Assembly: GCA_002393555.1 (NCBI GenBank)
Contig: DGSP01000062.1
Location: 1 to 28,787 of the forward strand
Source of the DNA: Prevotellaceae bacterium UBA4359
GTDB taxonomy: Bacteria > Bacteroidota > Bacteroidia > Bacteroidales > Bacteroidaceae
Reading direction: 5' to 3'
DNA: 28,787 bases
Shown: positions 1 to 8,122 of the stretch, piece by piece
Layout: every line of letters starts with the position of its first letter
How positions within the stretch are numbered: position 1 is the stretch's first letter
Notes under the pieces: model-generated
The model's input: the letters and a program-made list of their open reading frames with translations, nothing else
Database searches by the model: none
What the model was told of the DNA's origin: nothing
Program-made: the position numbers and the translations under genes

Positions 1-744
1 CAACGCAATTCGGGGATGAACCATTCTTACTAATGATTCACCCTTTTGGTTCAACTTATACCAACAGGAAATATCCTTGTACTCCTGTTCAAAGTCTGCC
101 ACCTGCCTGCGGAAATAGCCCAGGTCGATATTCGCCTCATCGTCACTCATCGAACGGATTATGATATCCTTGATGAAATTGGCATCTAGGCGCGAGTTGA
201 GAAAGACGTTCTGTATGCTTCGGGGGATATTCTGGTAACTGCTGGTTTCCAAAAGCCGGAAGCGGGCAAACTCCCTCCCCACAGTCTGCTTGTTGCCATA
301 GAGAATGTCGCGGTACTGCTCATAGCGGTCAATAATCTTACTCATATAGGCACCACCAAGTCGATCTCGTATCACCTTCCATTCTGCCGTCACCTCCCCA
401 TGTTCATCTATAAGCCATTCTTTCCTATAGGCGGCATCTACAAACCTGTAACACGCCCTGCCCGACGAACGGAGCACAAGGATGCAGAACGGCCCGTGCT
501 CGTGCTCAACCTCATACACCATATATGAATTGGCATGAGGCAAATAGAACTCGTCGAACGACTTCATCTCCTTAGGTATGCCCAGATGCAGCTTGTCGGC
601 ATTATAGAAAAACAGAATGGCTCTGAGCAAAGCACTCTTACCTACGCCTTGCGTGCCGATGAAATGAACATTGCCATCCAACTTCACTTCTGCATAGCGG
701 ATGTTGGCACTGTTGATAAAAACTATTTTACGTAATGCTCTCAT
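1..744 (-). CDS. SMC/MukB-like ATPase, N-terminal part (Wadjet JetC-like), cut by window edge
   Basis: The frame is open from an ATG at 744 to the left edge (248 codons) and begins MRALRKIVFINSANIRYAEV. A Walker A motif GTQGVGKS lies at residues 30-37, right where SMC/MukB/JetC ATPases carry it. The following residues (SALLRAILFFYNADKL) fit the P-loop helix of that class. Its ATG overlaps the TGA of the small-subunit gene by ATGA, so the two are translationally coupled. Gene order (kleisin-like, winged-helix, ATPase) is that of MksFEB/JetABC condensins; Wadjet systems cleave or silence plasmids after DNA loop extrusion. The C-terminus, the Walker B motif and any JetD nuclease would lie outside the window. 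The family-level call is firm as an SMC-like P-loop ATPase; Wadjet membership is inferred from order and sizes. Confidence 0.8.
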   Translation of the reverse strand, partial: MRALRKIVFINSANIRYAEVKLDGNVHFIGTQGVGKSALLRAILFFYNADKLHLGIPKEMKSFDEFYLPHANSYMVYEVEHEHGPFCILVLRSSGRACYRFVDAAYRKEWLIDEHGEVTAEWKVIRDRLGGAYMSKIIDRYEQYRDILYGNKQTVGREFARFRLLETSSYQNIPRSIQNVFLNSRLDANFIKDIIIRSMSDDEANIDLGYFRRQVADFEQEYKDISCWYKLNQKGESLVRMVHPRIAL

Positions 745-978
745 GACTCTTCTGTTTCAATGATCGTGAGACAATCTATCAGTTCTTCGATGTAATGGAA
801 AGCGGCGGTCACCTTGTAGGTGCCGTCCAGCTCATTCTCCAGTTCCACGAATCCCATTCGCTCTAAGTCGCCTACCAGCTTCTCTATTTTCTCTTCGTTA
901 GTTTTGACATCCGTATAGAGGTTGCGTGCCTTTTCCTTGAGTTCGATGTCGCTGGAGAACTTTTCGACGATGTTTGAT

Positions 979-987
979 TTACGGAAG
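979..987. repeat. Target-site duplication, left copy
   Basis: TTACGGAAG directly precedes the first base of the 202-bp element and is repeated exactly at 1190-1198 directly after its last base. The restored gene contains only one copy. Confidence 0.9.
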
Positions 988-1189
988 TAGGGTGTCCAAT
1001 ATGATGTACCATAATTTTTGTTAATATGAAATCGTAGAGCATTAGAATACATATGGTTATGGTATATAAAGTACTCCAAATGCTGGTATCATACACGCTT
1101 GACAAGACAAAGCGTCTGCAACCCCTTTATATAAGGGACTTAACAATAAAAATCCCATCAATTTTGGGTACATCAAATTGGACACCCTA
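988..1189. mobile_element. 202-bp MITE-like non-autonomous element
   Basis: The ends are inverted copies of each other over 23 bp with a single mismatch (988-1010 against 1167-1189, beginning TAGGGTGTCCAAT). It is flanked by a perfect 9-bp direct duplication TTACGGAAG at 979-987 and 1190-1198. It carries no transposase-sized frame. An internal near-palindrome around CCCTTTATATAAGGG lies near 1123-1137. Excision in silico restores the host gene, which confirms the borders. A 9-bp duplication is compatible with an IS4-type transposase acting in trans, but the parent element is not in this window and the family is not established. Confidence 0.9.
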
Positions 1190-1198
1190 TTACGGAAG
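1190..1198. repeat. Target-site duplication, right copy
   Basis: This is the second copy of TTACGGAAG, adjoining the right end of the element. The match to the left copy is perfect over 9 bp. Confidence 0.9.
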
Positions 1199-1500
1199 GT
1201 AAAACCCGGCGCAAAGGTGTTGTTGAAGGTCTTGAGAAAATCCACACGGTCAATCCACAATGCCAGGCGTTGCACCTTATCTGTTAGTTCCATCCTGTTC
1301 TCGGTTCTTGAGAAATAGTAGTATCCATTGCCGCCCTCCAACAGGAAGCCTATGCCGCTGAAGTACTCCTGATAGTCGTTGAAGTCATCCTCAATGGCAT
1401 CGTACAAGTGGGAACGCTGCTGCGAGATAGAGTTCTGGGAGATAAAACCGCCCTTGCTCAGTATGTCGAATATTTCTTTTGTATAACGCATCATAATTGT

Positions 1501-2721
1501 TTACATCATCTTTGTTTGTGGATAGATAACGGGATATTCGATGGCTCCATACTGCTTGTATTCATCATCGATATGCAGTTCGTCTAGATATTGTGAGGCT
1601 ATCTGGCAGAAGAGAACAAGTTTTGCTTCATCATCCATCTTGATTCTGTAGCCGGAATAGTTCATCACGAAATGGAACAGATGGTCTCCTGATGCCATGA
1701 ATGCATTCTTCACCTCGTTCACATCAACTATCTGTCGTACCTCCTGCTGTTCTGCCAATTCGCTCTCCGTTAGAGGGTCTGCCAGATTGCCTTTCCGCAG
1801 CCGACTATTGCCCTTTCCTTTGGCGACATTCTGCAACACACAGAGTCCTTCTTCCGAATTGCGAAGCATGGAGAGCGACACCTTCAGCGTGTATCGCGGA
1901 CGGGACTCCATCCATACGGGATTCCTTGCCTGCAGTTTTGCCTGTATGTCTGTATTTGTGTCGAGTAACATTTGGTCACGCAGATATTTTAGTTTCTGTA
2001 CCTTCTGAAACAGACGGCTTTGGTATTCTATGAGGTTCAGGTAGTTGATAATCTGACGGTCCAACTCCAACAGGTTATGATATACCTCACGCAGTTGCAG
2101 TTTCACATCCGTCACGGTGTCTTTTAACTGTACGTCCATCGCCACCATGAAGAAAGTGGTCTGCTTCTCGTCTATCACCCTTTCGCATTCGTTTATCAGG
2201 GCCGCAATGTCCTGACGTTTCTCATCCAGATGCACCAGTTTCTTTTTCTTAATGGTAAAGGTGGGCTCGTTCTTGTAGGTATTGTCAATGTTGCGCTTCA
2301 GGTCAATCACATTCCTCAACGTCGTGAGCGCGATATTCCGCAGTATCCGCTTCACATCGCGCAGATATCCATACTTCCGGCTGGGATTATTCTCGCTGAG
2401 ATAGTAATCGATGGCATTGTTCAGGTTGCCGATGCTCTCCTTGACGCTGGCCACATTAATTTCCTCGTTTACCTCCAGCACGTCCTCGAAGAACTTCAGA
2501 TATACATCCTCCAGTTCCACAAAGTCGCCATTTTCGCGAATAATGCCGTATCGCCGAAGAAATTCAATACTTTCATCTCTCTTACTTGCCAGTTCACGTG
2601 CAAGGTCATACCTAAACGACAGTTTCTTCCTGTCTTGGAATAGCGCATGAAGCAACCTGCGCTCCCTGTCTAAGGCACGTATCAATTCGTCTAACGAGCG
2701 GAAATGTGAAAGGTTGTCCAT
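1501..2721 (-). CDS. Kleisin-like condensin subunit (Wadjet JetA/MksF-like)
   Basis: The product has 406 residues if started at ATG 2721 (MDNLSHFRSLDELIRALDRE), which lies 4 nt after the stop of the DinD/RhuM gene. A longer frame uses a TTG at 2745 inside that gene and is less likely. The N-terminus looks like a winged-helix fold (LFQDRKKLSFRYDLARELAS). The middle (about residues 90-270) is rich in long charged helices, and a C-terminal globular part follows. No enzyme motif is visible. Position directly before the small subunit and the SMC-like ATPase gives the kleisin-kite-SMC order of MksFEB and JetABC. Kleisins bridge the SMC heads and hold the ring on DNA. The role is inferred from operon order, size and helical character rather than from a diagnostic motif. 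Confidence 0.65.
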   Translation of the reverse strand: MDNLSHFRSLDELIRALDRERRLLHALFQDRKKLSFRYDLARELASKRDESIEFLRRYGIIRENGDFVELEDVYLKFFEDVLEVNEEINVASVKESIGNLNNAIDYYLSENNPSRKYGYLRDVKRILRNIALTTLRNVIDLKRNIDNTYKNEPTFTIKKKKLVHLDEKRQDIAALINECERVIDEKQTTFFMVAMDVQLKDTVTDVKLQLREVYHNLLELDRQIINYLNLIEYQSRLFQKVQKLKYLRDQMLLDTNTDIQAKLQARNPVWMESRPRYTLKVSLSMLRNSEEGLCVLQNVAKGKGNSRLRKGNLADPLTESELAEQQEVRQIVDVNEVKNAFMASGDHLFHFVMNYSGYRIKMDDEAKLVLFCQIASQYLDELHIDDEYKQYGAIEYPVIYPQTKMM

Positions 2722-2725
2722 GTCT

Positions 2726-4108
2726 TTAGTATTCTTTATCTCCAAACAGCAGCTTCAACTGCTTGTCAAAGTCGCTCATAATCTCACGGTCTTGAATAAC
2801 ACGGAACTTATCATACTCCGTGTGTGCCTTTTCTACCGCTTGTTCATAAGTCACACGCCCTGCATCTGGAAGTAACGGACGGTTGTTCAAGTCCATATAG
2901 CGTCGCAGGAGAGCCGACCAGTCAGCCATTGTCATTAGGATACGGTCTTCTGCGCGTTGCTCTGCAATGTCAATGAAGGCATTGCTCAATCTGTTCAATG
3001 AATCCACCTCCTTTTCGCTCAGATAGTTCTTGGCCACCGTAACATCCGATTTCACGACTCTTCCGTCTGGAGCATTCTTCCATGTTGTCAAACCCATATG
3101 AGGGCGTTCGGCATCCGCACGGTCATAGATAATCTCGGCAGCAGTCTGTTTTGTTACCGCATAATGCATCATATTCTGTACAGTCTTGAAGAAGAACTGC
3201 GTTTCTTCGGAATCCTTATCATAGTCAGAACTACACTCGCTATATATGTCCGTAATCTTCTGATAATAACGTCGTTCGCTGATACGTATCTCCCGAATGC
3301 GGTCAAGCAAATCATCGAAGTAGTCTGCCCCAAATACGTTCTTTCCCTTCAGACGTTCATCATCCAGCACAAAGCCTTTGGTAAGGTATTTTTTTAAGAC
3401 TTGTGTAGCCCAAATTCGGAACTGAGTGGCCTCGTAGCTGTTCACGCGATAACCCACTGCAATAACTGTATCAAGGTTATACATCATCACCTCACCAGAC
3501 CATTTGTCCGAAGGTATTCGAATTTTTCTAATAGTATCGGACAAATGTATTTCACCACTTTGTTCTATTTGGTCGAGGTGGTAGTTTATTGTGGGTACTG
3601 TCACTCCAAACAACTCAGCCATTCTCTGCTGAGAAAGCCAGAAAGTATTGGTGTCAAAGACTACCTGCACTTGTACTTTCCCACGTCCGCCTTTATACAT
3701 CAAAATAGAGGACTCCATGCTTCTTACGGCAACGTCTGGAGTCATGGTCGCGCTGAAATATTGCTGTGCAGCCTTCACCATCTCTTTCTTTTGGTCGGCA
3801 TTCATAGCCACAGCCATGCAGGCCGCACGAGAAAGTCGAATGCTTGTCACTTCTCTGACTGCGCCACTACCCAGTTCTGCCATCTCTGTTATCTCCACGA
3901 AATGCTCGCCCAGATGATAGCCTTTCTGTGAAGTCCATGCCTGAGCCTTGGCTATGACACGCTCAAAGTTCCAGTACTTGCCATAGCCCATCACTCGCGC
4001 CAACTTGCGTGAGTTCCACCATTCCTTGCCATCGGCATCAACCTCTCTCAACTGTTCGAAAGGAGATTGAAGTTCGGCGATGTTGTTTATATCTTGTATA
4101 TTACTCAT
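2726..4108 (-). CDS. DinD/BRO-N-like domain fused to RhuM-family protein
   Basis: The product has 460 residues. Residues about 15-125 (WWNSRKLARVMGYGKYWNFE, then LGSGAVREVTSIRLSRAACM) match the conserved core of the DinD/BRO-N-type domain found in DNA-damage-inducible and phage antirepressor proteins. From about 130 to the end it follows the RhuM (virulence protein) pattern: FWLSQQRMAELFGVTVPTIN, an HTH-like segment, then YNLDTVIAVGYRVNS and the FRIWATQVLKKYL stretch. Its ATG overlaps the stop of the fic gene (ATGA) and the kleisin-like gene begins 4 nt later, so it sits inside one coupled operon. RhuM genes recur beside restriction and other defence genes, but their biochemical role is not known. 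The two-part fusion is the unusual feature here. Confidence 0.8.
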   Translation of the reverse strand: MSNIQDINNIAELQSPFEQLREVDADGKEWWNSRKLARVMGYGKYWNFERVIAKAQAWTSQKGYHLGEHFVEITEMAELGSGAVREVTSIRLSRAACMAVAMNADQKKEMVKAAQQYFSATMTPDVAVRSMESSILMYKGGRGKVQVQVVFDTNTFWLSQQRMAELFGVTVPTINYHLDQIEQSGEIHLSDTIRKIRIPSDKWSGEVMMYNLDTVIAVGYRVNSYEATQFRIWATQVLKKYLTKGFVLDDERLKGKNVFGADYFDDLLDRIREIRISERRYYQKITDIYSECSSDYDKDSEETQFFFKTVQNMMHYAVTKQTAAEIIYDRADAERPHMGLTTWKNAPDGRVVKSDVTVAKNYLSEKEVDSLNRLSNAFIDIAEQRAEDRILMTMADWSALLRRYMDLNNRPLLPDAGRVTYEQAVEKAHTEYDKFRVIQDREIMSDFDKQLKLLFGDKEY

Positions 4109-5259
4109 TTTTTGTCTATATTGCTTCCTTGCTGAATAGAATCCTCAACAAATTCCCAATAGCCATTTCTTTTACCATTCACTCTACGTAGAATGTTCTT
4201 CTCTTGTAATGCTATGGTAATTGATTTGACAGTCCGCTCAGATTTTCCAATTTCAGCAGCAATCTCTTTTTGGGTAGCAGATGGATTCTTTTGCACTATG
4301 CGAAGTAGAGCGACTTCTTCCAAAGTGCAATTTTTGCACTTTGGGGGTAATTCTTCGCCAGCTTTTGCACTTTGAACTTCGTGATTTGCACTTTGGGATA
4401 TAGTTTCGTCCTCAACTTTGTTCCAATCAACGTGCATAATCCTGTTCCTAAGGTCATGTTCCTCTCCAAGCAACATACTGCGAAAGAATCTCTCCAAGTA
4501 TTCTGTCGTTTCTGTGATGCCATTTGTCAAATCACTATAGTTGGCACGAACGAGCGCATTTCGGAAATACCATGAGTTCTCAGCAAAGACATCATTGACC
4601 ACATTGAATCCCAATGTGCGTAAATACTTTATCATAAATACGGCAGTCGTTCGTGTGTTACCTTCGCAAAACGCATGAACTTGCCATAGATTAGCACAGA
4701 AACGGGTTAGATGATGAATGGCTTCATCAATATTCATGTTTGCATAACTGAACTCGCGTTCCTGCCCCATATCGTAATTCAATGTATCGCTGATAGTATC
4801 TGCACTGGCATAATACACAGTCTTGCCGCCAAGTACCCACTCGTTCTTCGTAATATTATAGTCACGAATGCGACCAGCTAACTTATAGATGCCGTCAAAC
4901 AAGCGACGATGTATAGAAATCAACTGAGCAGGAGTAAACGAAAAGGTTTTTTCCTCTATCAGTTCTGTTATACGTGCAGCCACCTTGTCCGCCTCTTCTG
5001 TTCGGTCATTCTCTATAACCTTTCGTCCAGATGCAGACTTGTAGTATGAGTCAATAAGTTGCTTTGCCTCAATGATACTGATGTCCCCCTCGATATGTCG
5101 TTTGGCAGTATCAAGCAGATATTCAGAAGTCTGAAGTCTATCAACCTGTTGAAGCCCTATAGCAACCCTCCAAGCTTCGCTACGCTCTCGCTTCTGTGGT
5201 TCGCCTTGGCGTATGTATTCATCTAGGTCCTGAATGGTATATTTCTGTTCGTCGCTCAT
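4105..5259 (-). CDS. Fic family protein with N-terminal VbhA-like segment and C-terminal HTH
   Basis: The product has 384 residues. The Fic core motif is HAFCEGNTR at residues 195-203, a variant of HPFx(D/E)GNGR with catalytic His195 and Glu199. The usual last Arg (GNGRxxR) is replaced by Ala206. Fic enzymes transfer AMP or another nucleotide part to Ser/Thr/Tyr of a target. Residues about 28-75 (AWRVAIGLQQVDRLQTSEYL...HIEGDISIIEAKQLIDSYY) resemble the VbhA-type antitoxin that often leads the toxin, but the inhibitory Glu-Gly is read here as Asp-Arg (VDR). Residues about 313-375 form a winged HTH (TQKEIAAEIGKSERTVKSIT). It is the first gene of the coupled operon leading into the condensin genes. 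The target is unknown. Confidence 0.9.
   Translation of the reverse strand: MSDEQKYTIQDLDEYIRQGEPQKRERSEAWRVAIGLQQVDRLQTSEYLLDTAKRHIEGDISIIEAKQLIDSYYKSASGRKVIENDRTEEADKVAARITELIEEKTFSFTPAQLISIHRRLFDGIYKLAGRIRDYNITKNEWVLGGKTVYYASADTISDTLNYDMGQEREFSYANMNIDEAIHHLTRFCANLWQVHAFCEGNTRTTAVFMIKYLRTLGFNVVNDVFAENSWYFRNALVRANYSDLTNGITETTEYLERFFRSMLLGEEHDLRNRIMHVDWNKVEDETISQSANHEVQSAKAGEELPPKCKNCTLEEVALLRIVQKNPSATQKEIAAEIGKSERTVKSITIALQEKNILRRVNGKRNGYWEFVEDSIQQGSNIDKK
4321..4395. repeat. Cluster of four CAAAGTGCAA decamers inside the fic linker
   Basis: CAAAGTGCAA is at 4321-4330 and its complement TTGCACTTTG at 4334-4343, 4365-4374 and 4386-4395. The first two form a perfect 10-bp inverted repeat with a 3-nt loop. 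A fifth copy is at 9097-9106 before the nuclease gene. In the fic reading the copies lie in different frames or orientations (QSA, QSAK, then PKCKN), so conservation is at DNA level and not protein level. Confidence 0.7.
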
Positions 5260-5292
5260 ATGCCATTTTTATTAAATCATTGTTAGCACTTA

Positions 5293-5400
5293 TTATATGA
5301 TTCTCGTATTTCTTTTACCATCAGCATATAGTTCTCTTAACTACCCGAACGGAGATTGAAGTTCGGGGATTTTGTTTGTATCTAGAATTCTATCTGACAT
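5293..5400 (-). pseudogene. Decayed 5' fragment of a DinD/RhuM-like gene
   Basis: Reading down from ATG 5400 gives MSDRILDTNKIPELQSPFG, a TAG, then LRELYADGK and two stops. This parallels the start of the intact neighbour (MSNIQDINNIAELQSPFE, then LREVDADGK). The DNA around the shared ELQSPF codons is nearly identical, and the fragment loses similarity by 5293. It lies between the fic start and the membrane protein gene, a gap otherwise without genes, so it is the relic of a second copy or of a recombination event. Confidence 0.7.
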
Positions 5401-5412
5401 AATAGCTATTTC

Positions 5413-5961
5413 TTAGTATTTATTGAAAAGCTTACGAATAATCCCTGGGCTATGTTTATTCAAAGATTGAAACTTTCTAATTTCTTCCTCGGACTGCATT
5501 ATATTCAACAATATATCCCTAACTTTAAGTTTTGAATTATTTTGCAAATCCTTTCTGATAAGGACCAACAATTCAAGGACTTTATTCAGCATCTCTTTTT
5601 GGTCATATTCGGGATTACAGAATTTCAGCCATTCGTTCATTGCCTTAAATACTTGATCTGAACCATACATGAAGATTGTCTTTTTTATTTCCATCATTTT
5701 TATTAGTCCATCATGTGTATCCAAGTCTTTATTCTCTTTTGACTGCGTTAATAACTCATAGAACAGACCGACAAATCTAGAATAAGCCTCATTTTTCTTC
5801 TCGGAGATAAGATTTTCCATTACTTTTATTCTTTCAGTTTGCCTATGAATATACCATCCTAAGATGGCAATAATAATTCCTGCAAGACCTAATATACCTT
5901 TTACTAGAAGAACAATGTCTTCTTTTTCTAGTTGGGTTAGTGAGATAGCAATATTGTCCAT
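5413..5961 (-). CDS. Membrane-anchored hypothetical protein, one TM plus cytoplasmic helices
   Basis: The product has 182 residues. A single hydrophobic segment lies at about residues 17-38 (IVLLVKGILGLAGIIIAIL), preceded by a short polar N-terminus. It is followed by a charged helical region of about 140 residues (RIKVMENLISEKKNEAYSRF and onward) with coiled-coil character. No signal-peptidase site or catalytic motif is visible. It stands alone between the restriction-modification genes and the fic operon and is clearly AT-rich like both. Small one-TM proteins with a helical cytoplasmic tail occur as effectors or scaffolds in defence islands, but nothing in this sequence proves such a role. 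I do not recognise the family. Confidence 0.75.
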   Translation of the reverse strand: MDNIAISLTQLEKEDIVLLVKGILGLAGIIIAILGWYIHRQTERIKVMENLISEKKNEAYSRFVGLFYELLTQSKENKDLDTHDGLIKMMEIKKTIFMYGSDQVFKAMNEWLKFCNPEYDQKEMLNKVLELLVLIRKDLQNNSKLKVRDILLNIMQSEEEIRKFQSLNKHSPGIIRKLFNKY

Positions 5962-6074
5962 CCTTGTTTTCTCTTATTATGTTATAATTATTAAAGTATT
6001 ATATTATTCATTTACACTCTATCAACAAGATTCTCTAAGTCATTCAAATTAACCAACATGAATGCCATGCGTTC

Positions 6075-6098
6075 ATATCCCAAAGTATATTGGGATAT
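6075..6098 (-). terminator. Hairpin just downstream of the methyltransferase gene
   Basis: A perfect 9-bp stem ATATCCCAA/TTGGGATAT with a 6-nt loop begins 7 bases after the methyltransferase stop. There is no strong T-run after it in the minus direction, so it may be a weak terminator or an mRNA 3'-end stabiliser. Confidence 0.5.
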
Positions 6099-6105
6099 TA
6101 TATTA

Positions 6106-8118
6106 TTAGCACAGAAGTTTATCAAGGGTTGTATCCGTAAATGTACGCCAGATTTCGAGTTTCACTTTCTTGTAATCACTGAATAGCTGACCGACACGCT
6201 CAATTTCGAACACTAGCCGTAGGTCATTCTTGTCTTCATTCTCCTGTCCTTCCTTGCGATAACCAAGTCGAGCAATCTTGATATAGTAAAGATCGCGAAT
6301 ACCTTTTCCAGAGAGGTACGGCATGAAGTAGTAGAGTTTGTTGAGCGCAACAGTCGTCGGAAACTTTTTGCCTGTGTAATAAATCTTTGCAGAACCATCA
6401 AGATACTGTTCCCAATTGTCCTTCTTTACGTTGCAAATGAGGAGGTTCTTTGCGAGGTCGATAGGCAAGTTATGACGAATGCTCTTCGTATTGTATTCTA
6501 CTTCAATGTCTTCACGAACCATGGAGTTTCGCGTGATTGGCTCAAGTTCGTATTGATCGAAGAGGTCGAGGAAATTGAGTTGTTTGGGAGTAATTTTTGG
6601 GGAGACTATCTGACTGATACCTACTCTATGGAAATACAATTTTGCAAAAACTTCGTCTAACTCTGCTTTTTGACGTTCAATTTGTTCGTCTCCACCTTTT
6701 AATCGCGATACAATCTCGCCCACCAATTCTTCAACATGGCTCTTCGCTTCATCGCTCGGTACGATGAAAGGAATCTTTTTGATATAATTAGCCGAATTAT
6801 TTGTTGATGGATTGATAGCATTAATCAACTCTGTGCATACAGCCGAGTTGAAAAAACCAAGAAGGTAAAGAATCCACTTATCATCTTTTGGGAAAACACC
6901 CACTATGGATTGGTCAAATAGCCGACCATCTATTAATGAACCTGTAAGCTTAGACGAACGTATCATTGGAATGCCAATGCCGTTCTTAAAGTAATAGTCG
7001 GAATTTTGGAACCTACATTTTTTGCTCGATTTATACTCTTGGATAGCTTTTGTTGACCAATCCATAAACCAATGGTTAGGCTTGACATACTCAATGTTAC
7101 CACCTTTAACCACAGGAACCAAACAATCAGCCGTAGCAATACCACAACTTTTCTCTTTGTCTGTCAAAGAAGATGTATGAATACTTTCGGTATTCGCACA
7201 AATGTATTTCTTTGCATTCTTTATCTCTGGGCTAACTGGATGCAGATAATCTTTGTCGTTACCTGAATAAAATCCCGTTACACAATTTGCAATGTCGCCT
7301 ATCTTCTGAATGGAACCATCATTGATTAATTCTGCAATTTTGTCGGTAGAATTAAACATGAATGCGGAACCAACACCTTCGACTACTTCTTTCTGTGAGA
7401 TAATTTTTTTCGTACCGCTATCATCATATTCTAATTCCTCTACCGTCTTAAAGTTTGTTCTGATAGAGATTTCATTACGTAGATTTTGAGCCCCATTTGA
7501 AGATCTTTTCAGCGTAATGATGCAAAGATTTGCGTAGCCAAAATTTATTCCTGGGAAAAAAGAAGAAGGGAATAATGCCAATTCTTTTATCTTGGTGTTC
7601 GTTAGCAAATACTTTCGAATGGCGAGATGCCTATGAAGCGACAAGAAGGTATCAGGTATGATGAAACTTAGTTCTCCATTCTCGTTAAGACAACGTGTGC
7701 AAGCATAGAGAAAAAGAGTGTAACTTTCTTTTGTGTACAAATCTGCGTACAACTTGTTAAGGAGGTCTTTCTTCTTCTCGTTATTACGTGCCCCATAAGG
7801 AGGATTGCCAATAATTTTATCATACTTGACACTACAAGATGTAATGCTGTCATCTAATAGAGTATCTGTTTCTTTTATCTGAATATTTGCTTCCCCATTA
7901 TATTTGTTTTTGAGTCCTATAACAGCTTGGGGATTTAACTCAAACACGCTGATGTTTGCATTCGGCACCTTCTCTAAAATCTTGTCAACGAACACCCCAT
8001 CTCCTCCACAAGGCTCTAAAATAGAATCATGTGGACGAAGGTCAAGCATCCCCGTCATATAGTTAAGGATTGGATCAGACTTTGTGTAATGTGCCTGATA
8101 TACTAATGCTTCGTTCAT
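6106..8118 (-). CDS. N6-adenine DNA methyltransferase, Type II gamma-class (TaqI-like)
   Basis: The product has 670 residues. Motif I for S-adenosylmethionine is ILEPCGGDGVFVD at residues 33-45, and motif IV is NPPYG at 105-109, the (D/N)PPY signature of N6-adenine or N4-cytosine methylases; the motif I then IV order is the gamma class. Residues from about 250 to 480 (NCVTGFYSGNDKDYL...IPMIRSSKL...IPFIVPSDE) look like the target-recognition domain of Eco57I/TaqI-type enzymes. The rest is a C-terminal extension of about 170 residues. It starts 4 nt after the stop of the nuclease gene, so the pair is co-translated with the nuclease first. It should protect host DNA against the partner enzyme. 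The recognition sequence cannot be read from the protein. Confidence 0.9.
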   Translation of the reverse strand: MNEALVYQAHYTKSDPILNYMTGMLDLRPHDSILEPCGGDGVFVDKILEKVPNANISVFELNPQAVIGLKNKYNGEANIQIKETDTLLDDSITSCSVKYDKIIGNPPYGARNNEKKKDLLNKLYADLYTKESYTLFLYACTRCLNENGELSFIIPDTFLSLHRHLAIRKYLLTNTKIKELALFPSSFFPGINFGYANLCIITLKRSSNGAQNLRNEISIRTNFKTVEELEYDDSGTKKIISQKEVVEGVGSAFMFNSTDKIAELINDGSIQKIGDIANCVTGFYSGNDKDYLHPVSPEIKNAKKYICANTESIHTSSLTDKEKSCGIATADCLVPVVKGGNIEYVKPNHWFMDWSTKAIQEYKSSKKCRFQNSDYYFKNGIGIPMIRSSKLTGSLIDGRLFDQSIVGVFPKDDKWILYLLGFFNSAVCTELINAINPSTNNSANYIKKIPFIVPSDEAKSHVEELVGEIVSRLKGGDEQIERQKAELDEVFAKLYFHRVGISQIVSPKITPKQLNFLDLFDQYELEPITRNSMVREDIEVEYNTKSIRHNLPIDLAKNLLICNVKKDNWEQYLDGSAKIYYTGKKFPTTVALNKLYYFMPYLSGKGIRDLYYIKIARLGYRKEGQENEDKNDLRLVFEIERVGQLFSDYKKVKLEIWRTFTDTTLDKLLC

Positions 8119-8122
8119 ATTA

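Larger units (their letters stand above)
741..1494 (-). pseudogene. Small winged-helix condensin subunit (JetB/MksE-like), split by a MITE insertion
   Basis: The gene starts at ATG 1494 (MMRYTKEIFDILSKGGFISQ) 6 bp after the kleisin-like gene and should end at TGA 741. A 202-bp element at 988-1189 interrupts it: the first frame runs from 1494 through the element and stops at 1057, giving 145 residues with an unrelated tail of about 45. Deleting the element plus one 9-bp duplication (211 bp, not a multiple of 3) rejoins ...FAPGFTFR to KSNIVEKFSS... and gives one uninterrupted 180-residue protein. That size, the N-terminal wHTH look and the YYYFSR stretch suit JetB/MksE (DUF4194-type) subunits. 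As it stands the subunit is truncated after about 100 native residues. A 112-residue downstream fragment (1079-741) stays open but has lost its natural start. Confidence 0.8.
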
